Origin: Aquabacterium sp. J223
GTDB lineage: Bacteria; Pseudomonadota; Gammaproteobacteria; Burkholderiales; Burkholderiaceae_C
DNA length: 64,000 bases
Assembly (NCBI RefSeq): GCF_024666615.1
Contig: NZ_CP088297.1
Location: 2,232,001-2,296,000 of the forward strand
Reading direction: 5' to 3'
Shown: piece after piece, positions 37,878 through 48,794 of the stretch
Numbering within the stretch: position 1 is the first letter of the stretch
How the letters are laid out: the number at the start of each line of letters is the position of its first letter
Translations under genes and position numbers: made by a program
The notes under the pieces: generated by a model
The model's input: only the letters and a program-made list of their open reading frames with translations
Told to the model about the DNA's origin: nothing
The model's database searches: none

Positions 37878-38183
37878 TCAGCCGCGCTGGTTGTCGTCTC
37901 GGTTCTGGCCGCTGCTGCGGTCCGTCGGCGATGGCTGCTGGCCGGTGCGGCCCTGGCCCGGCTGCGCCTGGCTGTGCTGCTGGTTCGAGCCCTGGCCCGG
38001 GTTCTGGTTCGGGCTGCGCTGGCCGCTCTGGTCCTGCTGCGCCTGGCCGCGCTGGCCTTGCGGGTCGGCCTGGTTGAGGCCGCGGTCCTGCTGGCCCTGT
38101 TGACCTTGGTTGGCCTGGCCGCGCTGGTTGTCCTGCTGTTGCTGGTTGTTGTTCGGGTTCTGCTGGTTCCGGTTCTGTTCCAT
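37878..38183 (-). CDS. Q/N/G-rich low-complexity protein (101 aa)
   Basis: A reading frame starting MEQNRNQQNPNNNQQQQ with AGGAGA eight bases ahead encodes a 101-residue protein that is almost entirely Gln, Asn, Gly, Asp, Arg, Ser and Pro, with no hydrophobic core. It would be disordered, and in composition resembles prion-like or hydrophilin-type stress proteins. Short repeats such as QRGQ and GQQGQQ recur. I do not recognise a family. The strong ribosome binding site and isolated position argue for a real gene. Downstream (37804-37868) are GC-rich inverted repeats that could end the transcript. Confidence 0.65.
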   Translation of the reverse strand: MEQNRNQQNPNNNQQQQDNQRGQANQGQQGQQDRGLNQADPQGQRGQAQQDQSGQRSPNQNPGQGSNQQHSQAQPGQGRTGQQPSPTDRSSGQNRDDNQRG

Positions 38184-38308
38184 CTGTTTCTCCTGAGGCC
38201 CGGCGTGCATGCCGGTGGAGAAGTTCTGCAATCCCCGTACCCCTGCGGGTCAACCCGGGGCTTCTCCCTGGGTGGGGGCCGACGGATGCGGCCGGTGACC
38301 CCGCGCCT

Positions 38309-39112
38309 TCAGTAGTGGATCGAGCCGCGGCTGCCGCCGTTGGCCGCGATGACGTCGCCATTGAGCGCCCGCGAGCGCGGCGAGCAGAGGAAGGCCACCA
38401 CGTCGGCCACCTCGACGGCGTCGACCAGGTGGCGGATGGTGTTGGCGTTCGCCAGCTCGGCGCCGATCACGTCGGGGGCCACGCCGCGTGCCGCGGCGCG
38501 GCGTTCGATGAGGCCCGGCATGCGCTCGGTGTTCGTCATGCCGGGGTGCACCACGTGCACATGGATGCCGTGCGGCCCCAGTTCCTCGGCCAGGTTCTTC
38601 GTCAACGCCACCACCGACACGTTGCGGATGCTGCCGACCGCGTTGCCCGTGGTCCTCGCGGCCATGCCGCTGATGTTCACGATGCGGCCGAAGCCTTCGG
38701 CCTTCATGCCTGGGACGAGGGCTTGCGCCGTGCGGATGTAGCCCATCACCTTGGTGTCCATCTCGCCGTGGAAATGGCCGGCGGTGATTTCGGCCAGCGT
38801 CGGCGGCGCGTTGCCGCCGGCCGGTTCGGCCGCCGCGTTGACCAGGAGGTGGATCGGCCCGCCCAGGGCCTGCGCGGCCCGTGCCGCGGCCGCCTGCACG
38901 GCATCGCCGTCGGTGGTGTCGGCCACCACCGGCACCACGCGGCGGCCGGTGTCGGCCGCCAGTTCCTCGGCGGCGGCGCGCAAGGCCGCCTCGCCACGCG
39001 CGAGCAGCGCGACGTCCACGCCTTCGCGGGCCAGCGCACGCGCGATGGCCTTGCCGATGCCGCGGCTGCCGCCGGTGACCAGCGCGCGCCGGCCGTTCAG
39101 TTGAAGGTCCAT
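38309..39112 (-). CDS. SDR-family NAD(P)-binding protein lacking the YxxxK active site
   Basis: This 267-residue short-chain dehydrogenase-like protein has the cofactor motif ALVTGGSRGIGKAIARALA and the LLVNAAAEP structural motif. The Ser of the triad region is present (GRIVNIS, Ser148), but at the place of Tyr-xxx-Lys it reads GSIRNVSVVALTKNLA, with neither Tyr nor Lys. I recall relatives with similar loss in proteobacteria, so this is a subfamily trait rather than a local error. It may bind nucleotide without classical reductase chemistry. It has no obvious operon partner. Confidence 0.88.
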   Translation of the reverse strand: MDLQLNGRRALVTGGSRGIGKAIARALAREGVDVALLARGEAALRAAAEELAADTGRRVVPVVADTTDGDAVQAAAARAAQALGGPIHLLVNAAAEPAGGNAPPTLAEITAGHFHGEMDTKVMGYIRTAQALVPGMKAEGFGRIVNISGMAARTTGNAVGSIRNVSVVALTKNLAEELGPHGIHVHVVHPGMTNTERMPGLIERRAAARGVAPDVIGAELANANTIRHLVDAVEVADVVAFLCSPRSRALNGDVIAANGGSRGSIHY

Positions 39113-39191
39113 GCAGGCCTCGTGTGGGGGTTGCGGGGGCGGCCACTGTAGTCAGCCGCCGCAGGCCCTTCCCGCCGGCGGGGCTCGGCCC

Positions 39192-40121
39192 TCAGGCCGT
39201 CGCCAGCACCACCACCCCCAAGCCGATGCAGGCCGCGCCGAGCAGCCGCCAGCCGCGGTCGCGCTCGCCCAGCAGCTGGCCGCCGAGGAAGGCGGCGACG
39301 AGCATGGACACCTCGCGTGCCGGCGCCACCTGCGACAGCGGGGCCAGCGTGGCGGCGTACAGCACCAGCACGTAGCTCACCGGCGACAGCGCGCCGATGA
39401 GCAGCGCCGGCCGCCACCAGCGGCGCAGGCAGCCGGCCAGGTCCATCGGCCCGCGCCGCGGCCAGGCCCACAGCAGCGCCAGCGTCAGCGGCAGTCGCAC
39501 CAGGTTGCCGAGGTAGTCGACCGCGATCGGCGACACGCCGGCGTGCTTGACCGCGTATCCGTCGACCACGCTGTAGCCGGCGATGAAGAGACCGGTCAGC
39601 GCGCCCCAGCGCAGGCCGGCGCGCAGGCGCGGGTCGGCCGCCTGGCCATGGCGCAGCCGCTGCCACAGCGCCGGCCCGCCGGCCAGCAGCACGATGCCCG
39701 CGACGATGCCGGCCACCCCGGCCCAGCCGTGCGGGCCCAGCCGTTCGCCCAGCCAGGTGGTGGCGACCATGGCGGTGATCAGCGGCCCGGTGCCCCTCGC
39801 CAGCGGGTAGACCACCGACAGGTCGCCGCGACGGTAGCCGGTGAGCAGCGCGCCGTAGTAGAGGACGTGAACCGCCCCGCTGGCGACGATCAGGCCCCAT
39901 TGCAGCGGACCGTAGCCGCCGGCCTCGCGCCAGGTGACCCAGGCCCCGGCCGGCGACCAGACCAGCGCCACCGCCGCCGCGGTGAGCAGCGCGAAGCGCA
40001 GGTCGCCGCCGGTGGTCTTGGCGACCAGGTTCCAACCCGCGTGGACCAGCGCGGCCAACAGGATGAGGGCGAGGACGAACGGGGTCAGGGGCGGACGGTC
40101 GGCCGTGGCGCAGGCCGGCAT
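39192..40121 (-). CDS. EamA/DMT-family transporter
   Basis: This is a 309-residue protein with ten hydrophobic helices in two EamA repeats; LARGTGPLITAMVATTWLGE closes the first and VAPAREVSMLVAAFLGGQLL the second. Such proteins export or import metabolites such as amino acids; the substrate is unknown. The N-terminus HAGWNLVAKTTGG is characteristic of the group. The ATG at 40121 is taken as start because the frame upstream belongs to a shadow of the regulator gene. It lies 86 bases downstream of the TetR gene. Confidence 0.9.
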   Translation of the reverse strand: MPACATADRPPLTPFVLALILLAALVHAGWNLVAKTTGGDLRFALLTAAAVALVWSPAGAWVTWREAGGYGPLQWGLIVASGAVHVLYYGALLTGYRRGDLSVVYPLARGTGPLITAMVATTWLGERLGPHGWAGVAGIVAGIVLLAGGPALWQRLRHGQAADPRLRAGLRWGALTGLFIAGYSVVDGYAVKHAGVSPIAVDYLGNLVRLPLTLALLWAWPRRGPMDLAGCLRRWWRPALLIGALSPVSYVLVLYAATLAPLSQVAPAREVSMLVAAFLGGQLLGERDRGWRLLGAACIGLGVVVLATA

Positions 40122-40207
40122 TGTCGGCCTGCGTGGGGCGACTGCGGGCAGGGCCGGTGCTGGCGGCTGTCGGCGTCCAGCAGCCAGGTGCCGACCGGAC
40201 GGAACCT

Positions 40208-40786
40208 TCAGCCCGGCTCGCCGCGCTGCAGCCGGGAGACCACCGCGTCGAACATCAGGTCGCTGGTCGCCTCGACCTCGCGCCGGCCCGCACCCTGCGC
40301 GGTGAGCGACAGCACGCCGTTGCAGCCGGCCCAGACGGCCCGCGCGGCCTCGTCGACGCCCAGGCGGAACACGCCGCGGTCGACCAGGCGCTGCACGCGC
40401 GCGCGCATCAGTGCGTAGCCGTCGGCGGCCAGGTCCGGGCTGCTTCGCAGCTGCTCCACGTACAGCGCGTGCAGCGCCGGGCGCTTGAGGGCGAACTCGA
40501 CGGCCTCGTCCCAGCCCGCCCGCAGCTGCTGCAGGGGGTCGTCGGTCTGCGGCACCGAGCGCTTGCGCGCCATGAACTGCGCCAGGCCGCGGCGCACCAG
40601 CGCGGCCGCCAGGCCGTCCTTGTCGCCGAAGTGGTGGTAGAGGGTCGGCGACTTCACACCGGCCGCATCGCACACGGCGCGGGTGGTCAACGCCGCGGGA
40701 CCGCCGCGCTCCAGCAGCTCGGCCGCGGCGGCCAGGATGGCCTCCTCCGTGTCGTTGCTCACCGGGGCCCGATCGGACGTTGACAT
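40208..40786 (-). CDS. TetR-family transcriptional regulator
   Basis: This is a 192-residue regulator. The N-terminal helix-turn-helix is seen in LTTRAVCDAAGVKSPTLYHH and FGDKDGLAAALVRRGLAQF. The C-terminal domain is the variable ligand-binding part. The ATG at 40786 is only four bases from an imperfect palindrome that covers the 51-base gap to the divergent epimerase gene, so it very likely represses both directions. The ligand is unknown. Confidence 0.93.
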   Translation of the reverse strand: MSTSDRAPVSNDTEEAILAAAAELLERGGPAALTTRAVCDAAGVKSPTLYHHFGDKDGLAAALVRRGLAQFMARKRSVPQTDDPLQQLRAGWDEAVEFALKRPALHALYVEQLRSSPDLAADGYALMRARVQRLVDRGVFRLGVDEAARAVWAGCNGVLSLTAQGAGRREVEATSDLMFDAVVSRLQRGEPG

Positions 40787-40790
40787 GCAT

Positions 40791-40829
40791 CTATATCGAC
40801 GATACATTGAAAATATATCGTTGATATAG
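40791..40829. promoter_or_regulatory. TetR-type operator in the TetR-epimerase divergent promoter
   Basis: CTATATCGACGATA (40791-40804) and TATCGTTGATATAG (40816-40829) are inverted repeats matching at 13 of 14 positions, 11 bases apart. Each half also contains a smaller palindrome (TATCG-A-CGATA in the first). The element is AT-rich within GC-rich DNA, and overlaps the AGGAG ribosome binding site of the epimerase gene. Two regulator dimers could bind side by side. Confidence 0.75.
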
Positions 40830-40837
40830 GAGCGGTC

Positions 40838-41821
40838 ATGACGGGAAAGACAGTGCTGGTCACCGGCGGTTCCGGCTTCGTCGGCGCCCGGCTCATCGAA
40901 CGGCTGCGTGCCGACGGCTGGATGGTGCGCGCGCTGGGCCGCTCCGCGCAGGCCCTCGCCCGGGTGGAAGGACTGAGCGCCGAGGCCGTCGCCGGCGATC
41001 TGGACGACGCGGCGTCGCTGGAGCGCGCGGCACGGGGCTGCGACGCCGTGGTGCACGTGGCGGCGCTGTTCAAGCTGTGGGGCGAGCGCCGAGAGTTCGA
41101 GCAGGCCAACGTGCAAGGCACCCGCCGCCTGCTCGAGGCCGCCCGTGCCGCGGGAACGGTGCGTCGCTTCGTGCAGGTCGGTGCCGCGGCGGTCGTCATG
41201 GGTGACATGGCGCCGATGCTACGCGCGAGCGAAGGGCTGCCGCGACAGGAGCGCCGCTGGGCGCCCTACAGCGCCTCCAAGGCGCGAAGCGAAGCGTTGG
41301 TGCTCGCGGCCAACGTGCCGGGCAGGTTCGAGACGGTGGTGGTCCGGCCGCCCATGGTCTGGGGCGCCGGCATGCCGACGCTGGACCACGTGGCGCAGAC
41401 CGTGCGCAGCGGGCAGTTCCGCTGGGTGGGCGACGGCTCGCAGGCGATGTCCACGGCCCACGTCGACAACGTGTGCCACGCCACCGGCCTGGCGCTCGAG
41501 CGCGGACGCCCCGGCGAGACCTACTTCGTGAGCGACGGCCGGGACGGGACCCTGCGCGAGGTCTTCTCCGCCCTGCTGGCCACGCGCGGCATCGCGCCGC
41601 CGAAGCGCTCGGCGCCGTTGCCGGTGGCGTGGACGCTGGCCCGTGCGATGGAGTGGGTCTGGCGCACCTTCGGCCGCGCCGGCGAGCCGCCGATCACACG
41701 GCAGATGCTGCGCCTCATCGGGCAGCCGTTCACCCTCGACATCACGAAGGCCGAGCGCGAACTCGGCTATCGCCCGGTCGTGTCATGGGAACAGGGGCTG
41801 GCGGCGATGCGCAACGGTTGA
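40838..41821 (+). CDS. NAD-dependent epimerase/dehydratase (extended SDR)
   Basis: This is a 327-residue extended short-chain dehydrogenase. TVLVTGGSGFVGARLIERL binds NAD(P), and YSASKARSEALVL carries the Tyr and Lys of the active site. It resembles sterol-dehydrogenase or dihydroflavonol-reductase-like proteins more than sugar epimerases (CDAVVHVAALFKLWG, VVRPPMVWGAG). AGGAG five bases ahead of the ATG at 40838 is a strong start site. It is divergent from TetR and presumably repressed by it. Confidence 0.92.
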   Translation: MTGKTVLVTGGSGFVGARLIERLRADGWMVRALGRSAQALARVEGLSAEAVAGDLDDAASLERAARGCDAVVHVAALFKLWGERREFEQANVQGTRRLLEAARAAGTVRRFVQVGAAAVVMGDMAPMLRASEGLPRQERRWAPYSASKARSEALVLAANVPGRFETVVVRPPMVWGAGMPTLDHVAQTVRSGQFRWVGDGSQAMSTAHVDNVCHATGLALERGRPGETYFVSDGRDGTLREVFSALLATRGIAPPKRSAPLPVAWTLARAMEWVWRTFGRAGEPPITRQMLRLIGQPFTLDITKAERELGYRPVVSWEQGLAAMRNG

Positions 41822-42260
41822 CGCGCGACGCCGACGCGCAGCCCCCGACCGGTCGGCCGGCGCCGCCCGAGCGCGCAGCGAGGCTCGCAGTCGATGGCCG
41901 GGATCCGTGGGACGCCATGCCGCCGTTGGTACAGTGGCGCCTGGGCAACGGCACCGCCACCGCCGCAGCGAAGCGGAGTCCGGACCAACGCCGTCTCCGG
42001 TCCCCGACGTCGAACCTGTCCAGACGGGACCGCGCCTGGAGAAGCGCCTTCTCGAGGTCTCCGGATGCGGCTGCCGGCCACGGCAGGTCGGAGCGCCGCA
42101 CGGCCTGACCGGATCGCCAACGGCTTGGCCGCGCTGTGCGGACGCCCGTCGTCTGGACCCGGTTCGGGCGACTGCCGAGGATCGCGGGGGCGCAAGGGGT
42201 CGCCGGACGAAAGCCCCGAGGGCGCCAGACGCCAGGTGGATCGACCTCCAAACCCGTTCG
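41822..42260 (+). other. 439-base region without a recognised gene
   Basis: Between the epimerase and the AraC-type regulator I find no frame with conserved protein features, no tRNA and no known riboswitch. The frame of the regulator is open across it but shows no family-like sequence. It may hold the promoter and a long leader of the regulator; a weak TACAGT lies near 41931-41936. Confidence 0.3.
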
Positions 42261-43442
42261 ATGACGCTCGAGCACCTTCATCTGATGTTGACCGGAACGT
42301 CGCTGGGCCTGTCGCTGGGCATCCTGATGACGGTGGTGCGTGACCGGCAACTCCCGACCCGGGTGCGCGGTCTCGTTGCGGCCTTGGCTTTTGGCGGCGC
42401 GGCCTACAGCCTCACGACGGCGGACGCTTGGGCCGGTTGGGGCGGTGGCGTCCGCATCGGGCTGCGTTGGGCGGCCATGCTGGGCATGGTGGCCTTGTGG
42501 CAGCTGGTGCGCGTGTTGTTCAACGACGAGCGCGGCTGGCGGACGCCCGCGATCGCAGCCGCCGTCGCATCCGCCGCGGTGCTGGCGAACCCGCTGTGGC
42601 TGAAGCGACCCGGCGGCATGGCGCTCGGTGTCACGGTGGTGGCGGGCGCCCTGGCGTTGCACACGTTCTGGATGCTGCTTCGCGGCCGCGCCGGGGATCT
42701 CGACGAAGGGCGGCGCCGGCTTCGACTGTGGTGGGTGGTGGTGGCCGGCCTGTATGTCGTTGCCGTCCTGATCGTCCACAACCTGCCCTGGGACGGGGCC
42801 GGGACGGCGGCGCATGGCGTCGCGCAGGTTTCTGGACAGATTGCGATCAAGGTCGCCTGGTTGACGATGGCCTCGGGTCATCCCAGCCCGCTGGCGATGC
42901 TGAGCCTGTCGCCCAGGTCGGCGGTGTCTGTCGCCGGCGTGGCACACCGAGGCGATCTGCTCGCGACGGTCCGGCCGGCCACAGCAGGAGATGCCGATGC
43001 CGAGCCGGCGGCGGCCGGAACGCCTTCGCAAGCACTGCGGCGCCGGCAGGCCGAACTGATTTGCGCAGCCATGACCGGCGAGCACCTTTACCGGCGCACC
43101 CGCCTCAGCGTGGCCGACGTGGCCGGGCACCTGCGCATGCCGCAGGCCCGGCTGCGCCTGGTCATCCACGAACAACTCGGGTTCCGGCACTTCAACGCCT
43201 TCGTCAATCAGTTCCGGCTGGCCGAAGTCGCGTCTCGTCTGCGCGACCCGCGGGATGCCCACCTTCCGATCCTGACGCTGGCGCTGGAGGCCGGGTTCGG
43301 CAGCATCGGCCCGTTCAACCGGGCCTTCCGCGAGGCCTATGGCGTCACGCCGACGGAGTTTCGGCGCGGCGATGACCCGCCCGGCGGCGAAAGGCTGGCC
43401 GAAACCTCCAATCTGCTGGCCAAAAGGTCGGCCGCACCATAG
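42261..43442 (+). CDS. Membrane-bound AraC-family regulator
   Basis: This is a 393-residue protein. The first 220 residues carry six or seven hydrophobic helices (LMLTGTSLGLSLGILMTVV onwards). The last 110 form a double helix-turn-helix AraC domain with LSVADVAGHLRMPQARLRLV and the second signature FGSIGPFNRAFREAYGVTP. This design senses something in or across the membrane and acts directly on DNA. The start at ATG 42261 is the first before the first helix. The small lipoprotein gene follows 85 bases later in the same direction. Confidence 0.9.
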   Translation: MTLEHLHLMLTGTSLGLSLGILMTVVRDRQLPTRVRGLVAALAFGGAAYSLTTADAWAGWGGGVRIGLRWAAMLGMVALWQLVRVLFNDERGWRTPAIAAAVASAAVLANPLWLKRPGGMALGVTVVAGALALHTFWMLLRGRAGDLDEGRRRLRLWWVVVAGLYVVAVLIVHNLPWDGAGTAAHGVAQVSGQIAIKVAWLTMASGHPSPLAMLSLSPRSAVSVAGVAHRGDLLATVRPATAGDADAEPAAAGTPSQALRRRQAELICAAMTGEHLYRRTRLSVADVAGHLRMPQARLRLVIHEQLGFRHFNAFVNQFRLAEVASRLRDPRDAHLPILTLALEAGFGSIGPFNRAFREAYGVTPTEFRRGDDPPGGERLAETSNLLAKRSAAP

Positions 43443-43527
43443 AAGGCGGGCTTTCGGCCAGACGCCGGGCTTCGCCGCGCCGAGCATCCGTCCGCCTCAT
43501 GTGAGGTGCCGAGACGGAGTGTTCGAG

Positions 43528-44001
43528 ATGACGTGTTCCCGACGACTGGGGCTGCTCGCTGTTGTGATGAGCGTGGTCGCATTGACGACGCTGTCCGCCT
43601 GCGGCGGAGGCGATGCTGACCATTGGGACGAGTTCCAGCCGCGCCCCGCCACCGCGACCGATCTGGCGAACCAGACCTTCGAGTTCCGCGACTTCAGCTA
43701 TGGCGCAGTCTTCGACGCCTCCCTGTCCAGCACGCCGACACGGCTGGCCTTCCTGGGCCCGACGGCGGCCGACGCCGAGTGGCGTCTGCCCTTCGCGTTG
43801 ACCGCCCGCGCCGCCACCTCGTCGGGCACCGCCACGCTGGCGGGCGATCAACTGGTCTTGACCTTCCAGACGACGGACCCAGTGTTGCCGTTCACGACGG
43901 CGACGCCGATCGCCTTGCGCGTCACCGCCGATGTGAATGACGGCCGCATCCAACTGGTGAACACGGAAACCGGGGTTTCGCAGACCTCCGCACCGCGATG
44001 A
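43528..44001 (+). CDS. Small lipoprotein of unknown function
   Basis: This 157-residue precursor has a lipoprotein signal, LLAVVMSVVALTTLSACGGG, with the lipobox LSAC, and a mature part rich in Thr, Ala and Asp, with alternating residues that suggest a small beta-barrel or sandwich (FEFRDFSYGAVFDASLSS). I do not recognise a family. It lies directly downstream of the membrane-bound AraC regulator and may be co-regulated with it. The ribosome binding site is weak (a GAG close to the ATG). Confidence 0.75.
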   Translation: MTCSRRLGLLAVVMSVVALTTLSACGGGDADHWDEFQPRPATATDLANQTFEFRDFSYGAVFDASLSSTPTRLAFLGPTAADAEWRLPFALTARAATSSGTATLAGDQLVLTFQTTDPVLPFTTATPIALRVTADVNDGRIQLVNTETGVSQTSAPR

Positions 44002-44141
44002 AGCACAACGGCACGCCGCCCTGTTCGCCCACCTGCCGGACCGAGGTCGGCGACGTCCTGATGTCGTGAGTGGGCGCCGGCCGTCGGCGGCATGGCGGCC
44101 CACCTCGCCGCGGGCGATGCCGCGTGGAGGACCGCGCTGGC

Positions 44142-44916
44142 CTACAGGTCCAGCGCCACCTCGCCGATGGCGTCGAAGTGCACGCGCACGCGTTCGCCGG
44201 CGGTCACCGGGATGGCGCCCACCCAGCTGCCGGTGGTGACGATGGTGCCCGCCGGCAGCACCCGGCCATTGGCGGTGTTGTCCTTGAGCCAGTGCAGCAG
44301 GGCGATGGTGGGATGGCGCAGCGGGTGCGAGCCGCGGGCCTCGACCAGCGGCCGGTCGCCGATCTGCACCGTCACGCCCATGTGCTGCCAGTCCAGGCTG
44401 CGGAAGGGGGTACCAGTGGCCGAGCAGCAGCGCCTGGTGCGATTGCAGGTCGGCCAGGCGCAGCAGGTCGGGCGCCTTCAGGCCCTCGTCCCAGCGTGAG
44501 CCGACGACCTCGATGGCCGGCGCCAGGTCGGCGAAGAGGTCGGCCGCCTCGGACGGTGCGGTGAGCCCGGCGACCTGCGCGGCGCGCACGTCGTCGCGCA
44601 GGCGGAAGGCGATCTCCGCTTCGACGGCCCAGTGCTGGCCGGGCGGGATGGGCAGCGTGGCGCGGTTCTCGAGCAGGCCGGCCAGCGGCAGCTCGCCGTG
44701 CAGGAAAGGCCCCTCGGTCGACGAGGCGCCGGTCTTCCACAGGCCGGGCCGGCCGGGCGGCAGCGACCAGTTCATCGCCTCGGCCACCCGCCGCTGCACC
44801 TGCAGCGCCTGCTCCGGCGACGTGATCGCCCCGGCATGCGCGGCCGACGGCGCCGGCTGGCCGGTGCGGCGGGCGGTGACGAGGGCATCGGCAACGGCGG
44901 CGATGGGGTCGGTCAT
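44142..44916 (-). CDS. 2-keto-4-pentenoate hydratase-like protein, MhpD family (frameshifted)
   Basis: This FAH-fold enzyme of the COG3971 group adds water to 2-hydroxypentadienoate-type products of aromatic meta-cleavage. The N-terminal half includes SPEQALQVQRRVAEAM and the metal-binding VEAEIAFRLRDDV; the C-terminal half includes GVTVQIGDRPLVEARGSHPL and the closing VRVHFDAIGEVALDL. A run of five G on the plus strand (44407-44411 region) breaks the frame after LLGHWYP. Removing one base joins the halves and gives 257 residues. No other ring-cleavage genes are nearby. Confidence 0.83.
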
Positions 44917-45018
44917 GGCGGTGTGCGTGGTGGAGGTGCTGCCCCACCCGGGGCAAATCGCGCACCCAGGGCGATCGTGCGCCGGGCCCAGAATGCCGGC
45001 CTGCGAAGGACCTCCGCC

Positions 45019-45848
45019 ATGCCCGCCCACGACCCCCGCACGTTCACCGTCTATTCCTGGAACGTCAACGGCATCCGCGCCGTGATCAAGAAGAACCTGT
45101 TCCAGCCCTTCCTGGCGGCGCACCGGCCGGACGTGCTGTGCCTGCAGGAGACCAAGGCCGAGCGCGGCCAGGTGGAGATCGACGTGCCGGGGTACCACGA
45201 GCACTGGAACTCGGCGGCGAAGAAGGGCTACTCGGGCACGGCCATCTTCTCGCGCACCGAGCCGCGGTCGGTGGTGCTGGGCTTTCCCGACGACTTCGCC
45301 AAGCGCTTCACCTTCGCCGACGAGTTGGAACGCGACGCCGCCGACGAGGGCCGCGTCATCACCGCCGAGTTCGAGCGCTTCTACGTCGTCACCGTCTACA
45401 CGCCCAACGCCAAGGACGACCTGAGCCGGCTGGCCCTGCGCCACCGCCACTGGGACCCGGCCTTCCTCGCGTGGTGCCTGCACCTGCAGCAGACGAAGCC
45501 GGTGATCTTCTGCGGCGACCTGAACGTGGCGCACACCGAGCTCGACCTCGCCAACCCCAAGCCCAACCGCGGCAAGAAGGGCTTCACCACCGAGGAGCGG
45601 GAGGGCTTCCAGAACTTCGTCGACGCCGGCTTCGTCGACACGCTGCGGCTGTTCAAGCAGGGCAACGGCCACTACACCTGGTGGAGCCACTTCGCCAATT
45701 CGCGGGCGAGGAACATCGGCTGGAGGATCGACTACGTGATGGTCTCGCCCGCGCTGAAGGACGCCGTCATCGCCGCCGACATCCACGCCGACGTGCTGGG
45801 CAGCGACCACTGCCCGGTGAGCATCACGCTGGACCTGGCGAAGCTCGG

Positions 45849-45852
<4 letters not shown>
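45019..45852 (+). CDS. Exodeoxyribonuclease III (second paralogue, ExoA type)
   Basis: This is a 277-residue AP endonuclease of the EEP fold. It shows [49 protein letters not shown] and [13 protein letters not shown], the last being the catalytic His motif. It resembles the Exo III of Neisseria and Bacillus ExoA more than the XthA-type copy at 8947-9723. GAAGGACC precedes the ATG. Its end overlaps the convergent nadE gene by four bases. Confidence 0.94.
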
Positions 45853-47909
<2,057 letters not shown>

Positions 47910-47993
47910 GGGCCGGATGATCGCGCAATGCAGAATCGACAGGGCAAGGCGCGTGCGACGTGCCGGTCCGGCAACCGAGGAGGAAGGTCGTTC

Positions 47994-48776
47994 ATGCGAC
48001 ACGTGGTCTTCAACCAGAAGGGCGGGGTGGGCAAGTCCACCATCGCCTGCAACCTGGCCGCCATCAGCGCCGCGCAGGGCCTGCGCACGCTGCTGGTCGA
48101 CCTGGACGTGCAGGGCAACGCCAGCCGCTACCTGATGGGCGACGACCTGGAGGCCGGCCAGGAGCAGGCGACGCTGGGCGTGGCCGGCTTCTTCGACTCG
48201 ACGCTGAAGTTCAGCATGCGGGCGCCGCAGACCACCGACTTCCTCGTCGCCACCGCCTGGGACGGGCTGCACCTGATGCCCTCGCATCCGTCGCTGGACG
48301 ACCTGCACACCAAGCTGGAAAGCCGGCACAAGATCTTCAAGCTGCGCGAGGCGCTGGACGAGGTGGCCGCGCAGTACGACCACGTGGTGATCGACACGCC
48401 GCCGGCGTTGAACTTCTACACCCGCTCGGCGCTGATCGCGGCCGAGGGCTGCCTCATCCCGTTCGACTGCGACGACTTCTCGCGGCGGGCGCTCTACACC
48501 CTGCTGGAGAACGTGCAGGAGATCCGCGCCGACCACAACCGCACGCTGGCCATCAGCGGCATCGTGGTCAACCAGTTCCAGCCGCGCGCCAGCCTGCCGC
48601 AACGGCTGGTGCAGGAGCTGCGCGACGAAGGCCTGCCGGTGCTGGAGCCCTACCTCAGCGCCTCGGTCAAGGTGAAGGAGTCGCACCAGCGGGCGGTGCC
48701 GCTGATCCACCTGGAGCCGAAGCACAAGCTGACGCTGGAGTACCTGGCGCTGCACCAAGCGCTGATGCCGGCTTGA
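47994..48776 (+). CDS. Orphan ParA-family ATPase
   Basis: This is a 260-residue ParA/MinD-type P-loop ATPase. The deviant Walker A is [17 protein letters not shown] (Lys9 and Lys14), and [17 protein letters not shown] and [11 protein letters not shown] follow. GAGGAGGAAG upstream is a strong ribosome binding site. No ParB gene or parS-like palindrome is seen nearby, so it is not the chromosome partition pair; such orphans may position other cell components. The two-component genes on the opposite strand end close to it (18 bases). Confidence 0.92.
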   Translation: MRHVVFNQKGGVGKSTIACNLAAISAAQGLRTLLVDLDVQGNASRYLMGDDLEAGQEQATLGVAGFFDSTLKFSMRAPQTTDFLVATAWDGLHLMPSHPSLDDLHTKLESRHKIFKLREALDEVAAQYDHVVIDTPPALNFYTRSALIAAEGCLIPFDCDDFSRRALYTLLENVQEIRADHNRTLAISGIVVNQFQPRASLPQRLVQELRDEGLPVLEPYLSASVKVKESHQRAVPLIHLEPKHKLTLEYLALHQALMPA

Positions 48777-48794
48777 GCCTCGGCGGCGCCCCGT

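Noticed and set aside
41822-42260. A possible riboswitch or small RNA in the gap before the AraC-type regulator
   Set aside because: Some GC-rich pairing is possible, but nothing matches a known riboswitch core and there is no terminator-like end.
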